DNA of 43,198 nt from Helicobacter suis HS1. Lineage in GTDB: Bacteria > Campylobacterota > Campylobacteria > Campylobacterales > Helicobacteraceae. The stretch is from contig NZ_AP026771.1 in assembly GCF_026000295.1 (NCBI RefSeq), positions 1 through 43,198 of the forward strand, read 5' to 3'. Below, in pieces: positions 18,577-27,473 of the stretch. Position numbers and translations under genes: made by a program. Each line of letters begins with the position of its first letter. Position 1 is the first letter of the stretch. The notes beneath the pieces were generated by a model. The model did no database searches. It worked only from the letters and a program-made list of their open reading frames with translations, and was not told the origin of the DNA.

Positions 18577-18651
18577 CATTTCATAGCGCTTTTCAGAACA
18601 GGCGCTTAGAACGAATACAATAATCAATATTGCGCCTAACCTAATTCTCAT
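18523..18651 (-). CDS. virB7: VirB7-like lipoprotein
   Basis: A 42-residue protein: a lipoprotein signal with lipobox (MRIRLGAILIIVFVLSAC), then a short mature peptide with one further Cys (SPCAVDQ). Its ATG overlaps the topA stop (ATGA), and its stop is 12 bp before the virB8 start. Size, lipobox, second Cys and position before virB8/virB9 match VirB7, the outer-membrane lipoprotein that stabilises VirB9 through a disulfide. The inserted 304-bp tandem copy downstream makes a fragment of its 3' end appear again before the second virB8 start. Confidence 0.75.
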   Translation of the reverse strand: MRIRLGAILIIVFVLSACSEKRYEMLKSPCAVDQSYRINRLT

Positions 18652-20543
18652 TGCTTGGCCTTGGAATAAAAAACATCTTTATTTTTTTCAATAAACTCGC
18701 TACACACTTTCCAATCAAGCGCGTAATTTTCAGGCAAATCTAGGTGCAAAGTATTTGCAATGTCTCTAGCAAAAAGAATAGCCTTAGGGCTGGGTGCTTT
18801 TCTGTTTTGCTCACCGGCTTTATTGTCCACACTCCTTCCATCATACAATCCAGCAATCTCTACACCTAATTTATCTTTGATCAACTCCATAAATTCTGTA
18901 TAAGAGACTTCACCCTCTACAATCTTGTCTAACATTTCTTCGTTTCGCTTGGTAAAGGCTACATCTAAAATAAAATGGCTCTTGGTATCGTTTTGGAAAA
19001 AATCCACAATGCTTTTACCAAGTGGTGTAGGCTCAATGACTCTTTTTGATCCAGTTATAGTAATGTGATTTTTTCTTTCCAATTCAGGGATGTAGTTAGC
19101 ATAGGTACTAGGTCTACCAATGCCATTTTTTTCTAAGACGCTAATAAAATCTGCCTCCATATAGGGAGTAGGAGCGGATTTTATCTTCTCTTTGAGAAAC
19201 ACTCCTGATAGTGGCACACTAGAATTTGGCACGAGATATTTAGTATCTATGCGAGATTTTAAGCAGTCATCGCTTTTTTCTTGATCAAAAAGACCCAGGT
19301 AACCTTTAAATTTTAGATACTTCGCATGGGCTACAAAGTCTATAGTTTTGATTTTAAAGAATATAGTAGTATTCTCATATACAGCACTTTTGCCTTGACT
19401 CTCTAGTGTTCTTTGAAAAATAAGCTTGTATAGAGCTTGAGCCTGACTATCTGTCATGCCTGCTTGGTTTAAAAACTCTTGTGTGTCTTCAAATCTGTGG
19501 CAATGGGTGATTCTAATGGCCTCATGGGCTTCTGCTTGGCTATTTTTTGCCTTGTAACTCCTGCGCTCATAAAAATTTGGATAAATAGACTTATAAAAGC
19601 TCTCTGCTTTCTCTAAAAACTCTTGGCTGAGCGTCTCTGCATCGGTTCTAATGTAGGTGATCAACCCTGCTTCAAAGAGCTTTTGTGCGTATTCTTGGAC
19701 TTTCTTAGTGCTTAAAGCTAATTGGCTACTGCCTGCCTTTAAAAGGCTAGAGGTGATGAAGGGTTTAGGGGGGATTTCTTGTATTTCCTGTGTTGTTATG
19801 TTCATCAGAAGGGCTTTATAAGACAGATTTTCTAGAAGATGTTCTAAGGCTTTTTTAGCCTGTTCTTGATCCTCAAATTGATATGTCTTGTTGTCTTTGG
19901 CATGCTTAGCAATGACTTCTTGATCGCCTAACATGATCTTAGCTTGGAGCTGGTAGCTTAACTTTTGGTACGCTGGTAAGGCGTTGAAGCGCTCTATCTC
20001 AAGCGTTCTTTTCACAATAAGACCCAATGCTGGAGTCTTTACTCTACCTGCACTCTGCATGCTAGAGAGCTTTAATCCTTGTGTTAAATAGGGAGAAAGC
20101 GTGTAGCCTATGAATTGATCGGCTACTCTTCTTGCTAAGAAGCTATCATAGAGCTTAGTATTAGAACGCACAAAGAGTATAGCCTCTTTCATTCCCTTAT
20201 GGATGCCGCTTTGTGTGATCTCATGAAATTCTGCCCGGTAAATTTCCTTAGCTAAATTTTTGATCTTCTCATAGAACATGTAGCCAATAGCATAACCCTC
20301 TCTGTCTGGATCTGTTGCAATGTAGACAACTTTGTTTCTACAAGCATTAATGATTTGGTTAATGCTTTTTTTCTTAGAGTCCTCCTTGTAATCAAAAATA
20401 GCGTGGAATTTTTTCTCTACCTCAATACTCTTAAGTTCCATAAAATGCCCCACAGTAGCAAAGACATTAGCCCCGGTGATAGTTTGGATTTTTTTGATTT
20501 TATTAGGAGATTCAATGATGATAATTTTGTCTTTGTATTCCAT
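18648..20543 (-). CDS. topA: Type IA DNA topoisomerase (plasmid TopA)
   Basis: 631 residues, shorter than typical chromosomal TopA and without C-terminal zinc-finger cysteines. The Toprim domain is at the N-terminus (IIIESPNKIKKIQTITG, VYIATDPDREGYAIGY with the DxD acidic motif). The active-site Tyr is in LITYIRTDAETLS; LSSMQSAGRVKTPALGLIV and GIGRPSTYANYI are further family motifs. It starts 3 bp after virB4 and its stop overlaps virB7, so it is a true member of the virB operon. tfs-type Helicobacter elements also carry a topA next to virB genes. It probably relaxes DNA during transfer or establishment. Confidence 0.92.
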   Translation of the reverse strand: MEYKDKIIIIESPNKIKKIQTITGANVFATVGHFMELKSIEVEKKFHAIFDYKEDSKKKSINQIINACRNKVVYIATDPDREGYAIGYMFYEKIKNLAKEIYRAEFHEITQSGIHKGMKEAILFVRSNTKLYDSFLARRVADQFIGYTLSPYLTQGLKLSSMQSAGRVKTPALGLIVKRTLEIERFNALPAYQKLSYQLQAKIMLGDQEVIAKHAKDNKTYQFEDQEQAKKALEHLLENLSYKALLMNITTQEIQEIPPKPFITSSLLKAGSSQLALSTKKVQEYAQKLFEAGLITYIRTDAETLSQEFLEKAESFYKSIYPNFYERRSYKAKNSQAEAHEAIRITHCHRFEDTQEFLNQAGMTDSQAQALYKLIFQRTLESQGKSAVYENTTIFFKIKTIDFVAHAKYLKFKGYLGLFDQEKSDDCLKSRIDTKYLVPNSSVPLSGVFLKEKIKSAPTPYMEADFISVLEKNGIGRPSTYANYIPELERKNHITITGSKRVIEPTPLGKSIVDFFQNDTKSHFILDVAFTKRNEEMLDKIVEGEVSYTEFMELIKDKLGVEIAGLYDGRSVDNKAGEQNRKAPSPKAILFARDIANTLHLDLPENYALDWKVCSEFIEKNKDVFYSKAKQ

Positions 20544-20546
20544 TAC

Positions 20547-22961
20547 CTATCCTTTCAGAAACCTTTCTTTGTAATCATCTGGATATTTCTCTTTCATCTC
20601 TTGTAGTTTTGCAACGGATAGAGCTGAGGAACTATAGATTTTAAGTAAATGATCTAGCTTGTTTAAGTTGATGTCTAGAAAATTAGAGCCATTGTCTATC
20701 TTATTCTTGAGTAGAATTTTTCTAGCGTTAGAACTCGTGTTTTTAAGAAAATTGATCTCATTCTCACTGAGTTCTATGCCATATTCTAGTAACTTTTGAA
20801 TATTTGTAGTGGGAAAAATGATCAGAGTAGCGATGTTATCTACAATACTCTTAGAATTAGAAATTTCATCAAGTTGGTTCATATCTTGAAAAGCTAGAGC
20901 CAGTACACCATTAACCTTTCTAGCCTGAGTGAGCACTAGTTTGATTTTTTCAACCATGATATTGTTGTTTACATAGCTTCTGGCCTCATCGATAAACATA
21001 AAAAAGCCTTGATTTTGCTTTTTAGCCTGATAGATCATCTTGTGGAAAAGATACAGTGCAATCAATGAAGCGTTTTTATCATTCTGCACCACACTGTCCA
21101 TATTGACTATAGTGAGCTTCTTAGAAAAACTTAGGCAGTCGTGGATTTGATTAAAAAGTTCGCTCTTAGCGTATTTTTGTAAGCGTAGTCTAAGGTTTGA
21201 ATCGCTCTCTTGGATGGATTTTACAATTTCTAGCAAACCAAAAGAGGTGGTTGTGCTTTTCAGATACAGGAATGTATCCTCAATAACCTTGTCCATATCC
21301 TCTTTGGTGCGAACTTGCGTAGCGTGGAAATTAAATAGGAAGACTAAATAACTCAACCATGATTTTAAAAACTCTTTGTTTTCACTATCATTCTCTAAAC
21401 TGAAAGGATTGATATAAAAGTTGCTTCCATCATTGTATTCTGCGTCCAAAAAGTCAGCCATCACGCGCATGCCGTTGAGACGATCTAAAGCTAGAATATT
21501 GAGGTTGTGATATTTGAAACAATTAGTGATAAGAAATTCCATCAAAGTAGTCTTACCGGCTCCTGTTCCACCAATGATAAGCGTGTGCCCTAAAACCATA
21601 TCCTCTTTGGTGCGAACTTGCGTAGCGTGGAAATTAAATAGGAATGGCGAATAGTTCTGGTTTTTAAAAATTGTCAAGGGCATATCACCCCATGAATTTT
21701 TGTCTCTACCTGTTTCCTCTTTCTCTAGCATAATCATGGATGCAATGTTTTGTGAGCTCTGTAATCGCTTTCTGGCATTTAAATGGTTTCTACCCGGGAA
21801 AAAACTAAAGAACGCACACAGCATATTAATGCTCTCATGAACAGCTACTAAACCATGGCGTTTAAATGTATTGACGATTTCTAAGCTTTTTGTATCTAAC
21901 TCCTCTTTAGATCTAGCTTGCACATGCACCATCAAAGAGACATATTGCATCAACACCCTATCTGTCTTGATAAGGTTATTAAGATGCTCTAGGGAAGGTC
22001 TGATGATCTCATTAACCCGTTTGCGCTTTTCCTCTATTTTCTTGATGCTCTTAGACTTAGGCAAGGTATCTATACTTAAAATCACATCAAATTCACTCTT
22101 TAAATGCAAAATACTAGAAATGGGGATACTTGAGATCGTATCGCTGTCATAGGCCTTAATCGCAATGATGCGTTTGTAGATAAGATGTCCGTTATAATCT
22201 TGGATGAGATGATCTTTCTTAAAAGTAACATGGCTAGCTATATGCCCATCATTAAGCACTTTATCACTAAATGTTAATGGCAAATACACGCCATTACTAT
22301 ATTCTGCATAAAACCTCAAGAGCTCTATGGCGTCTAATTTTTGAGGTGCAAGTGGAGTAAGAATTTGCACCAGATTATCTAGAATACTATTGAGAACAAC
22401 CTCTTTATTTAGGTGTGTGTGGGTGGTTCTAAGTATTTGCTTTTTTTCTTGCCCGTTGTCTTTATGTGGATCACTAGAATCGTTTATATTCTCATCTTCT
22501 AGTGCGTCAGTGGTGATTGCCTTTTTTTGCCTCTCTAAAAATCCTTTTAAATTATCACTCTTGGTTTCAAGAAGGAGCAAATAGGTATTTTGATAAACCT
22601 CCTCATTTTTCTCCCAAGTATTAATGATTTTGCGTGCGTAATGGTTTTGGACATGGCCATAGGTTTTATTGAATAAGAGTTTCCTTCTTCTAGCAATGAC
22701 TTTAAGATGTATGAATTCACTGATCTCATTTAAAGCTAGAATGCGTTCACTTAAACATCTAGAAATAGCCTCTTCATTCAAACTTGAGTAGGGTACACCT
22801 TCTAGGCGGATGCTACCAACCAGATTCCCCTTCTTTGTCAAGAGGAAATAATCGTTATAAGCTCCTAAAATATTATTCTCTTCAGCCATAGAGTACATGG
22901 TGGGCAAGAATCCAAATCCAATTTTTTGTAATCCTCGCTTGAGAGCTTCTAAGCTAAACAT
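20547..22961 (-). CDS. virB4: VirB4 secretion ATPase
   Basis: 804 residues. The N-terminal CagE/TrbE/VirB4 domain is followed by Walker A TLIIGGTGAGKTTLMEFL and Walker B QGFFMFIDEARSYVNN; the later motif VLALAFQDMNQLDEI is also typical. About 16 residues (FLFNFHATQVRTKEDM at 21293-21341) are an extra copy of the segment just before Walker A (21596-21644) and should be absent from the native protein; the frame stays open through it. VirB4 is the largest T4SS ATPase and acts at the inner membrane in pilus biogenesis and substrate transfer. It starts 14 bp after the virB3 remnant. Confidence 0.93.
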   Translation of the reverse strand: MFSLEALKRGLQKIGFGFLPTMYSMAEENNILGAYNDYFLLTKKGNLVGSIRLEGVPYSSLNEEAISRCLSERILALNEISEFIHLKVIARRRKLLFNKTYGHVQNHYARKIINTWEKNEEVYQNTYLLLLETKSDNLKGFLERQKKAITTDALEDENINDSSDPHKDNGQEKKQILRTTHTHLNKEVVLNSILDNLVQILTPLAPQKLDAIELLRFYAEYSNGVYLPLTFSDKVLNDGHIASHVTFKKDHLIQDYNGHLIYKRIIAIKAYDSDTISSIPISSILHLKSEFDVILSIDTLPKSKSIKKIEEKRKRVNEIIRPSLEHLNNLIKTDRVLMQYVSLMVHVQARSKEELDTKSLEIVNTFKRHGLVAVHESINMLCAFFSFFPGRNHLNARKRLQSSQNIASMIMLEKEETGRDKNSWGDMPLTIFKNQNYSPFLFNFHATQVRTKEDMVLGHTLIIGGTGAGKTTLMEFLITNCFKYHNLNILALDRLNGMRVMADFLDAEYNDGSNFYINPFSLENDSENKEFLKSWLSYLVFLFNFHATQVRTKEDMDKVIEDTFLYLKSTTTSFGLLEIVKSIQESDSNLRLRLQKYAKSELFNQIHDCLSFSKKLTIVNMDSVVQNDKNASLIALYLFHKMIYQAKKQNQGFFMFIDEARSYVNNNIMVEKIKLVLTQARKVNGVLALAFQDMNQLDEISNSKSIVDNIATLIIFPTTNIQKLLEYGIELSENEINFLKNTSSNARKILLKNKIDNGSNFLDINLNKLDHLLKIYSSSALSVAKLQEMKEKYPDDYKERFLKG
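21293..21341. repeat. Displaced copy of 21596-21644 (offset 303)
   Basis: 49 identical bases inside virB4, giving FLFNFHATQVRTKEDM twice. Confidence 0.9.
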
Positions 22962-22975
22962 ATTTATACCCAGAG

Positions 22976-23065
22976 CTAAGCATAGTATGTCCTGGTATCA
23001 TTCTTGAGCGTGAAGGTGTTTAGTAAAATAGCGGTGATATCTTCATCAAAGAATTCTAGAAATAT
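22976..23065 (-). pseudogene. Possible VirB3 C-terminal remnant
   Basis: Thirty in-frame codons immediately before virB4 read FLEFFDEDITAILLNTFTLKNDTRTYYA and stop at 22976. Position (between virB2 and virB4) and the acidic-then-basic tail fit the end of VirB3, a small inner-membrane protein. The first two thirds are missing because the extra virB2 copy (23062-23207) is joined directly upstream in another frame. The assignment relies mainly on gene order. Confidence 0.35.
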
Positions 23066-23207
23066 ACAGCCACTCCAATGACAATAATTGCTCCTATTGT
23101 TTTCATAAAATCGTTACTGACAAAGTTAACGATTTTTTCAAATTTTTCCTTCCAAGCTGAGGCTTGGAGTGTATATGGCAACAAGATATACATAACGCGC
23201 AGATTGT
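23062..23207. repeat. Repeat of 23359-23504 (offset 297)
   Basis: 146 identical bases covering most of virB2. The promoter region and the pilin tail between the copies are in swapped order. Confidence 0.9.
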
Positions 23208-23242
23208 GTTTGAATTGCAATACCGATCCTTTCAATCCAATA

Positions 23243-23263
23243 GATAAATTATTTAGATAATCC
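23243..23263. promoter_or_regulatory. Operator-like repeat beside the virB promoter
   Basis: The minus strand carries GGATTATCTAAATAATTT just downstream of the virB -10 element. The same 17 bases (GGATTATCTAAATAATT) occur on the plus strand at 23687-23703. The core ATTAT-CTAA-ATAAT is a short inverted repeat. The position suggests repressor binding, but rearrangement in this region makes the natural spacing uncertain. Confidence 0.3.
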
Positions 23264-23267
23264 TCTA

Positions 23268-23296
23268 ACTATAACTCACAAAGACTGCAAAGTCAA
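23268..23296 (-). promoter_or_regulatory. Sigma-70-type promoter of the virB operon
   Basis: On the minus strand TTGACT (23296-23291) is separated by 17 bp from TATAGT (23273-23268), a near-consensus vegetative promoter. In the written order it lies downstream of one virB2 copy and upstream of the other. In the restored order it lies just upstream of virB2, so it most likely drives the whole operon from virB2 to 12893. A palindrome-like ATTATCTAAATAAT follows the -10 and could be an operator. Confidence 0.6.
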
Positions 23297-23307
23297 TATA
23301 ACGGCAG

Positions 23308-23490
23308 TTATTGTTCACTTTGTGCAATCTCTCCTAATCTATCCATATTCTTTAATGCATATACAGCCACTCCAATGACAATAATTGCTCCTATTGTTTT
23401 CATAAAATCGTTACTGACAAAGTTAACGATTTTTTCAAATTTTTCCTTCCAAGCTGAGGCTTGGAGTGTATATGGCAACAAGATATACAT
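23308..23490 (-). CDS. virB2: VirB2-like pilin (N-terminus displaced)
   Basis: As written, 60 residues: signal region MYILLPYTLQASA, then WKEKFEKIVNFVSNDF, one hydrophobic helix (IGAIIVIGVAVYAL) and the tail KNMDRLGEIAQSEQ. The same N-terminal block is repeated at 23207-23062. There it is preceded by AAAGGA and a TTG at 23220 that adds MQFKHNLRV, giving a better signal peptide (MQFKHNLRVMYILLPYTLQASA). The native gene is probably TTG 23220 to the shared block, continued by the tail at 23358-23308: about 69 residues, lying after the promoter at 23296. Short exported protein first in a virB operon fits VirB2, the major pilin, although only one membrane helix is seen. Confidence 0.55.
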   Translation of the reverse strand: MYILLPYTLQASAWKEKFEKIVNFVSNDFMKTIGAIIVIGVAVYALKNMDRLGEIAQSEQ

Positions 23491-23501
23491 AACGCGCAGA
23501 T

Positions 23502-23687
23502 TGTCCCACCCTTAGATACAAAGATCCATCCAGCTCTAGATACAAGGTAACAGTTATGTTAAACTCCACACAATCGCCCTAACAAGCGATAAAAAAGCCC
23601 TATAGGAATCAGATGAAAATCGTTATAAAAGCCACACCAAAAACCCTATTTGAAACCCAAAAACCCCCTTTAACCTTACGCTCTCCG
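23502..23687. repeat. Displaced copy of 23799-23984 (offset 297)
   Basis: 186 identical bases covering the upstream region and first 75 bases of methylase M1. The 111 unique bases between the copies (23688-23798) hold no recognised gene. Confidence 0.9.
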
Positions 23688-23909
23688 GATTATCTAAATA
23701 ATTCGTCTGTTAGTAGCTCAACGGCGGTCTGTATGGGTCTGCTTGGCATGTTCTTTATGACTGATTCTGTAATGGCCGTTAAGGAAAGCAATTAGGTATG
23801 TCCCACCCTTAGATACAAAGATCCATCCAGCTCTAGATACAAGGTAACAGTTATGTTAAACTCCACACAATCGCCCTAACAAGCGATAAAAAAGCCCTAT
23901 AGGAATCAG

Positions 23910-24857
23910 ATGAAAATCGTTATAAAAGCCACACCAAAAACCCTATTTGAAACCCAAAAACCCCCTTTAACCTTACGCTCTCCGCTTTTTTATGTGGGTG
24001 ATAAATATAAACTAATGCCCCAGCTAAAGCCTTTATTCCCAGCTCATATTAAAAGATTTATTGAACCCTTTGTAGGCGGAGGGAGTTCGTTTTTAAACAC
24101 ACCAGCCAAAGAATACCTACTTAACGATATAAACCCCTATCTCATTAACCTCCACCAGTCCCTAATCACTCAAGATTTTAACAATTTTCTAAACTCAATG
24201 CTTACAAAAATCCAAGCCTATGGGCTTTCTTGCTCTTTTATAGGCCATCTCCCCCCACTCCCTCTGCGTCAAGATCACAAAAAAACCTACTTTGCAAAAT
24301 ATAACAAAAATGCCTACAAGCGATTGCGGGCAGATTTCAACGCTCACAAACAAGACATGCGCTCTCTTTACTTACTCTTGATCTATGGCTTTAACCACAT
24401 GCTACGCTTTAACTCTAAAGGGGATTTTAACTTGCCCGTTGGCAATGTGGATTTTAACCGCAATGTTGTGGGGGCTTTAAAAGCCTATTTTGAGCGCACC
24501 AAAACCCAAAAACTCCTATTCTCTTGTCTAGACTTTAGAGACTTTCTAGGGAAAATTGCGTTTCAAAAGGGGGATTTTGTATATTGCGACCCGCCCTATC
24601 TTATCAGTGGAAGCGAGTATAACAAGCTTTGGAGTATAGAACAAGAAAAAAATTTATATGCCATTTTGCGGGCTTTGGATGCTAAGGGTGTGGCGTGGGG
24701 ATTTTCAAACCTAGCCACACATAAGAGGCAAGAAAACCCACTATTACTCGCATTTGCAAAAAATTACAAAATCTTTGAAATCCAAAGCAATTACATCAGT
24801 TTTAAAGATAATAGCATTAAAAAAGATTCTAGAGAAGTCTTTATCACCAATGTCTAA
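23910..24857 (+). CDS. DNA adenine methylase M1 (D12 class, Dam-like)
   Basis: 315 residues. Motif I RFIEPFVGGGSSFLN and motif IV FVYCDPPYLISG identify a D12-class N6-adenine methyltransferase; FYVGDKYKLMPQL at the N-terminus is the usual SAM-binding opening. AGGAA lies 5 bases before the ATG. The stop overlaps the restriction gene start by 8 bp, so the two are coupled. With the second methylase downstream it should modify the two strands of an asymmetric site. The first 186 bp around the start are also present as an extra copy at 23502-23687, which creates a spurious 60-codon frame at 23613-23795. Confidence 0.85.
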   Translation: MKIVIKATPKTLFETQKPPLTLRSPLFYVGDKYKLMPQLKPLFPAHIKRFIEPFVGGGSSFLNTPAKEYLLNDINPYLINLHQSLITQDFNNFLNSMLTKIQAYGLSCSFIGHLPPLPLRQDHKKTYFAKYNKNAYKRLRADFNAHKQDMRSLYLLLIYGFNHMLRFNSKGDFNLPVGNVDFNRNVVGALKAYFERTKTQKLLFSCLDFRDFLGKIAFQKGDFVYCDPPYLISGSEYNKLWSIEQEKNLYAILRALDAKGVAWGFSNLATHKRQENPLLLAFAKNYKIFEIQSNYISFKDNSIKKDSREVFITNV

Positions 24858-26364
24858 AAAACCCAAATATAAAATCCTATCCTTCAGCACAACCATGCGC
24901 AACCCCAAGCGTATTGGAGCGTTTTTAGAAGTACTTTCTAGATTTGAAAATTACCCTCTAACACATGCCGTGATTATAAGGATTGTTGCTACTTTGATTA
25001 AGGAAAAGCTTTATGAAACCGAGTATGAAAGACGCACTTATAAAGAGAAACTAAAAAATGACTCAGAATTTAGCGATGCCCAAATCCAAGAGATCATCAC
25101 AAATTCGCCCCAAAAACACAAAGAAGCGGGCTTTGAGCGTGGATGGGAAAGCCGTTTTGACACTTGGTATAAACTCTCAAAAGAATTTGGCTTTTGTTAC
25201 TATAGAATGGGTAAGCCAATTTTGATCTCTAAAACGGGGCATATGCTTATTAAAGCCATAAACACAGAAGGGGAAAATGGAGCTAGAGTTGCAAACATTT
25301 TCTTAAACGCACTAATTAAATACCAACGAAATAATCCCTTTAGGTGTGTGCGCAATGACAACGCTCCTCTGCCCTTGCTATTAAACACCATGCACACTCT
25401 TAAAGAACAAATAGGGGATTCTAAAATCCACACTCAAGAAATCCCCTTTTTGCTATGTTGGAAAGACAACGACCATAAGGCATTAGCAAACTATATACTA
25501 GACTTCAGATACACAAACCCACATTTTCAATACAGCGATGATCTTATCTATGAAAAAGCCCTAGAGCTCTTAGAGAGTACCAATACACGGCGCTTTAAAA
25601 AAGTACAAGTATGTGGGGAGGGTGTAGATGATTATATCCGCAAGATGCGCATGACACAGCTCATTACATTGAGGGGTGGGGGATTCTTCATTGACCTTAA
25701 TGCCTTTGAAAGTACAAAGACTGATTATGTGATCCAGCACTATACCAACTATCCTAAGCACGGCGATAATGCATCTTATTTTGCCTACATGGGGACAATT
25801 GATAGCTACATTTTAGACATCCCTCCTAGTGTGGATAACACCACAAGAGAGAGCATCAAGATCCAAGCTCTAAACCATTTTGCCAAAACTTACACGCAAG
25901 AGCAAATCTTTAGCGAATTAAAAATCCTTGCTACTAAAAAAGCGAGCAAAGACACACTTTTAAAAAATATTCCTGAGCCGACACGGCTTGAGTTTCTTAC
26001 AAGTATTGCCTTAAAGAAAATTTATAGAGATTTGGAAGTTTTGCCAAATTACAGTGTTGATGATGAGGGGCTACCTACAAGCCATGCAAGTGGAGGCAAA
26101 CCCGATATTATTTGTGATGATTCTAGTTCTCATGCTATCACAGAAGTAAGCTTATTATGTGGACGGGCACAACTTTCTAACGAACTCATCCCCATTGCAA
26201 GGCACTTAGATGAGGAAAGCAAGCAACATAAAGATAAACACAACTTCGCCCTTTTTATTGCCCCTACAATCCATGGCGATTGCCAAAGATACGCTAGATT
26301 TGCCAAGCAAGATGAAAACCTAGAGATTTGTAACCTAGAGAGCCTTTCAATGCAGTCCTTTTAA
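24850..26364 (+). CDS. AlwI-like type II restriction endonuclease
   Basis: About 504 residues, reading MSKKPKYKILSFSTTMRNPKRI at the start; the SFSTTxRNPxRI opening is typical of the AlwI restriction enzyme family. A candidate catalytic region is GGKPDIICDD with ITEVSLLCGRAQL (PD-ExS type). As written the gene stops at 26364 because a 38-bp copy (26339-26376, of 26634-26671) was inserted. Without it the protein ends NLEHIAELLYV with a TAA at 26400-26402 that overlaps the ATG of methylase 2. AlwI cuts beside the asymmetric site GGATC, which fits two methylases here. The site recognised by this enzyme is not known. Confidence 0.75.
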   Translation: MSKKPKYKILSFSTTMRNPKRIGAFLEVLSRFENYPLTHAVIIRIVATLIKEKLYETEYERRTYKEKLKNDSEFSDAQIQEIITNSPQKHKEAGFERGWESRFDTWYKLSKEFGFCYYRMGKPILISKTGHMLIKAINTEGENGARVANIFLNALIKYQRNNPFRCVRNDNAPLPLLLNTMHTLKEQIGDSKIHTQEIPFLLCWKDNDHKALANYILDFRYTNPHFQYSDDLIYEKALELLESTNTRRFKKVQVCGEGVDDYIRKMRMTQLITLRGGGFFIDLNAFESTKTDYVIQHYTNYPKHGDNASYFAYMGTIDSYILDIPPSVDNTTRESIKIQALNHFAKTYTQEQIFSELKILATKKASKDTLLKNIPEPTRLEFLTSIALKKIYRDLEVLPNYSVDDEGLPTSHASGGKPDIICDDSSSHAITEVSLLCGRAQLSNELIPIARHLDEESKQHKDKHNFALFIAPTIHGDCQRYARFAKQDENLEICNLESLSMQSF

Positions 26365-26376
26365 ACTCTCTTTGTA
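26339..26376. repeat. Displaced copy of 26634-26671 (offset 295)
   Basis: 38 identical bases of methylase M2 placed in the end of the restriction gene, truncating it. Confidence 0.9.
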
Positions 26377-26395
26377 CATATTGCTGAGCTCTTGT

Positions 26396-27429
26396 ATGTT
26401 TAATCTTTCTAACCGCAGATATACAGGGGCTAAAACAAAAATTCTAAATGAAATCGGCGCAGTGGTAGCGGGTATTTCAAGTATAAAGAACAAACCATAC
26501 AAGGTATTCTTAGATGTCTTTGGAGGAACAGGCGTAGTTGCTCTCTAGCCTACTTTTTAGTGCAGATAAAATTGCAAACACCGAATGACTTTTTACACGC
26601 TAACCATGCGATCTATCAAGCCTTTTTAGCACAAGAGCCTTTCAATGCAGTCCTTTTAAACTCTCTTTGTAAGCGCTACAACGCCCTTGAAAACCTAGCA
26701 GATAACTATTACTCTGAAAACTTTGGGGGTAAGTTTTTTAGCCCTCTAGATGCTAAAAAGATTGGTTTTATCCGCGACGATATAGACCACTTACTAAACA
26801 ACCATGTTATCACTCTAAAAGAGTTTTATATTTTGCTCTCTAGCCTACTTTTTAGTGCAGATAAAATTGCAAACACCGTAGGGCACTATGATGCCTATAG
26901 AAAAAACACACCCTTGCAAGATAGGTTTAAGTTTGGACTAATTCAGCCCATACAAACCCCATATGCTATAGACATTCACAAGATGGATGCCAATACTCTA
27001 GCCAAAAACCTAAACATGCCCATTGATGTCGCTTTCGTAGATCCACCTTACAATTCAAGGCAGTATTCAAGGTTTTACCACCTTTTAGAAACGCTCACTA
27101 AAAATGACCAACCCAAACTTTATGGACAAGCTCTAAAGCCACAGCCTGAGAATATGAGCACTTATTGCAAAGTGAACGCAAAACTTGCCTTCAAAGACCT
27201 GATCCAAACTTTAGCGCAAAAGACAAAAGTTCTTGTTGTAACCTACAATAACACCTACACTTCCAAATCCAGCTCTAGCCAAAATAAAATCACACTTCAA
27301 GAGATTAGTGCGATTTTGCAAAGCAGTGGTAAACTTTCCACCTACGAATTTCCCTTTAAAGCTTTCAGTGCAGGCAAAACAGAGTTTAAAGCCCATAAAG
27401 AGTATATTTTCGTGTGTGAGGTGGTATGA
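26396..27429 (+). pseudogene. DNA adenine methylase M2, split by an inserted copy
   Basis: Starts MFNLSNRRYTGAKTKIL at 26396, with motif I LDVFGGTGVV. A 46-bp copy (26538-26583, of 26833-26878) then introduces a stop. Removing 44 bp (26540-26583) joins GGTGVV-NDFLHANH and gives 329 residues, with motif IV VAFVDPPYNSRQYSRFYHLLE and the C-terminal NNTYTSKSSSSQNKI region. This is the second N6-adenine methyltransferase of the R-M system. A one-enzyme-per-strand arrangement is known for asymmetric sites such as GGATC. It is translationally coupled to the endonuclease. Confidence 0.75.
26538..26583. repeat. Displaced copy of 26833-26878 (offset 295)
   Basis: 46 identical bases inside methylase M2, right after motif I, introducing a stop codon. 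Confidence 0.9.
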
Positions 27430-27473
27430 GTTTTTTTGGTTTATTATTCAAGTTGTGGCACATATATTTGCGT

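Noticed and set aside
23613-23795. 60-codon protein starting like methylase M1
   Set aside because: It is the extra copy of the methylase start joined to unrelated sequence.
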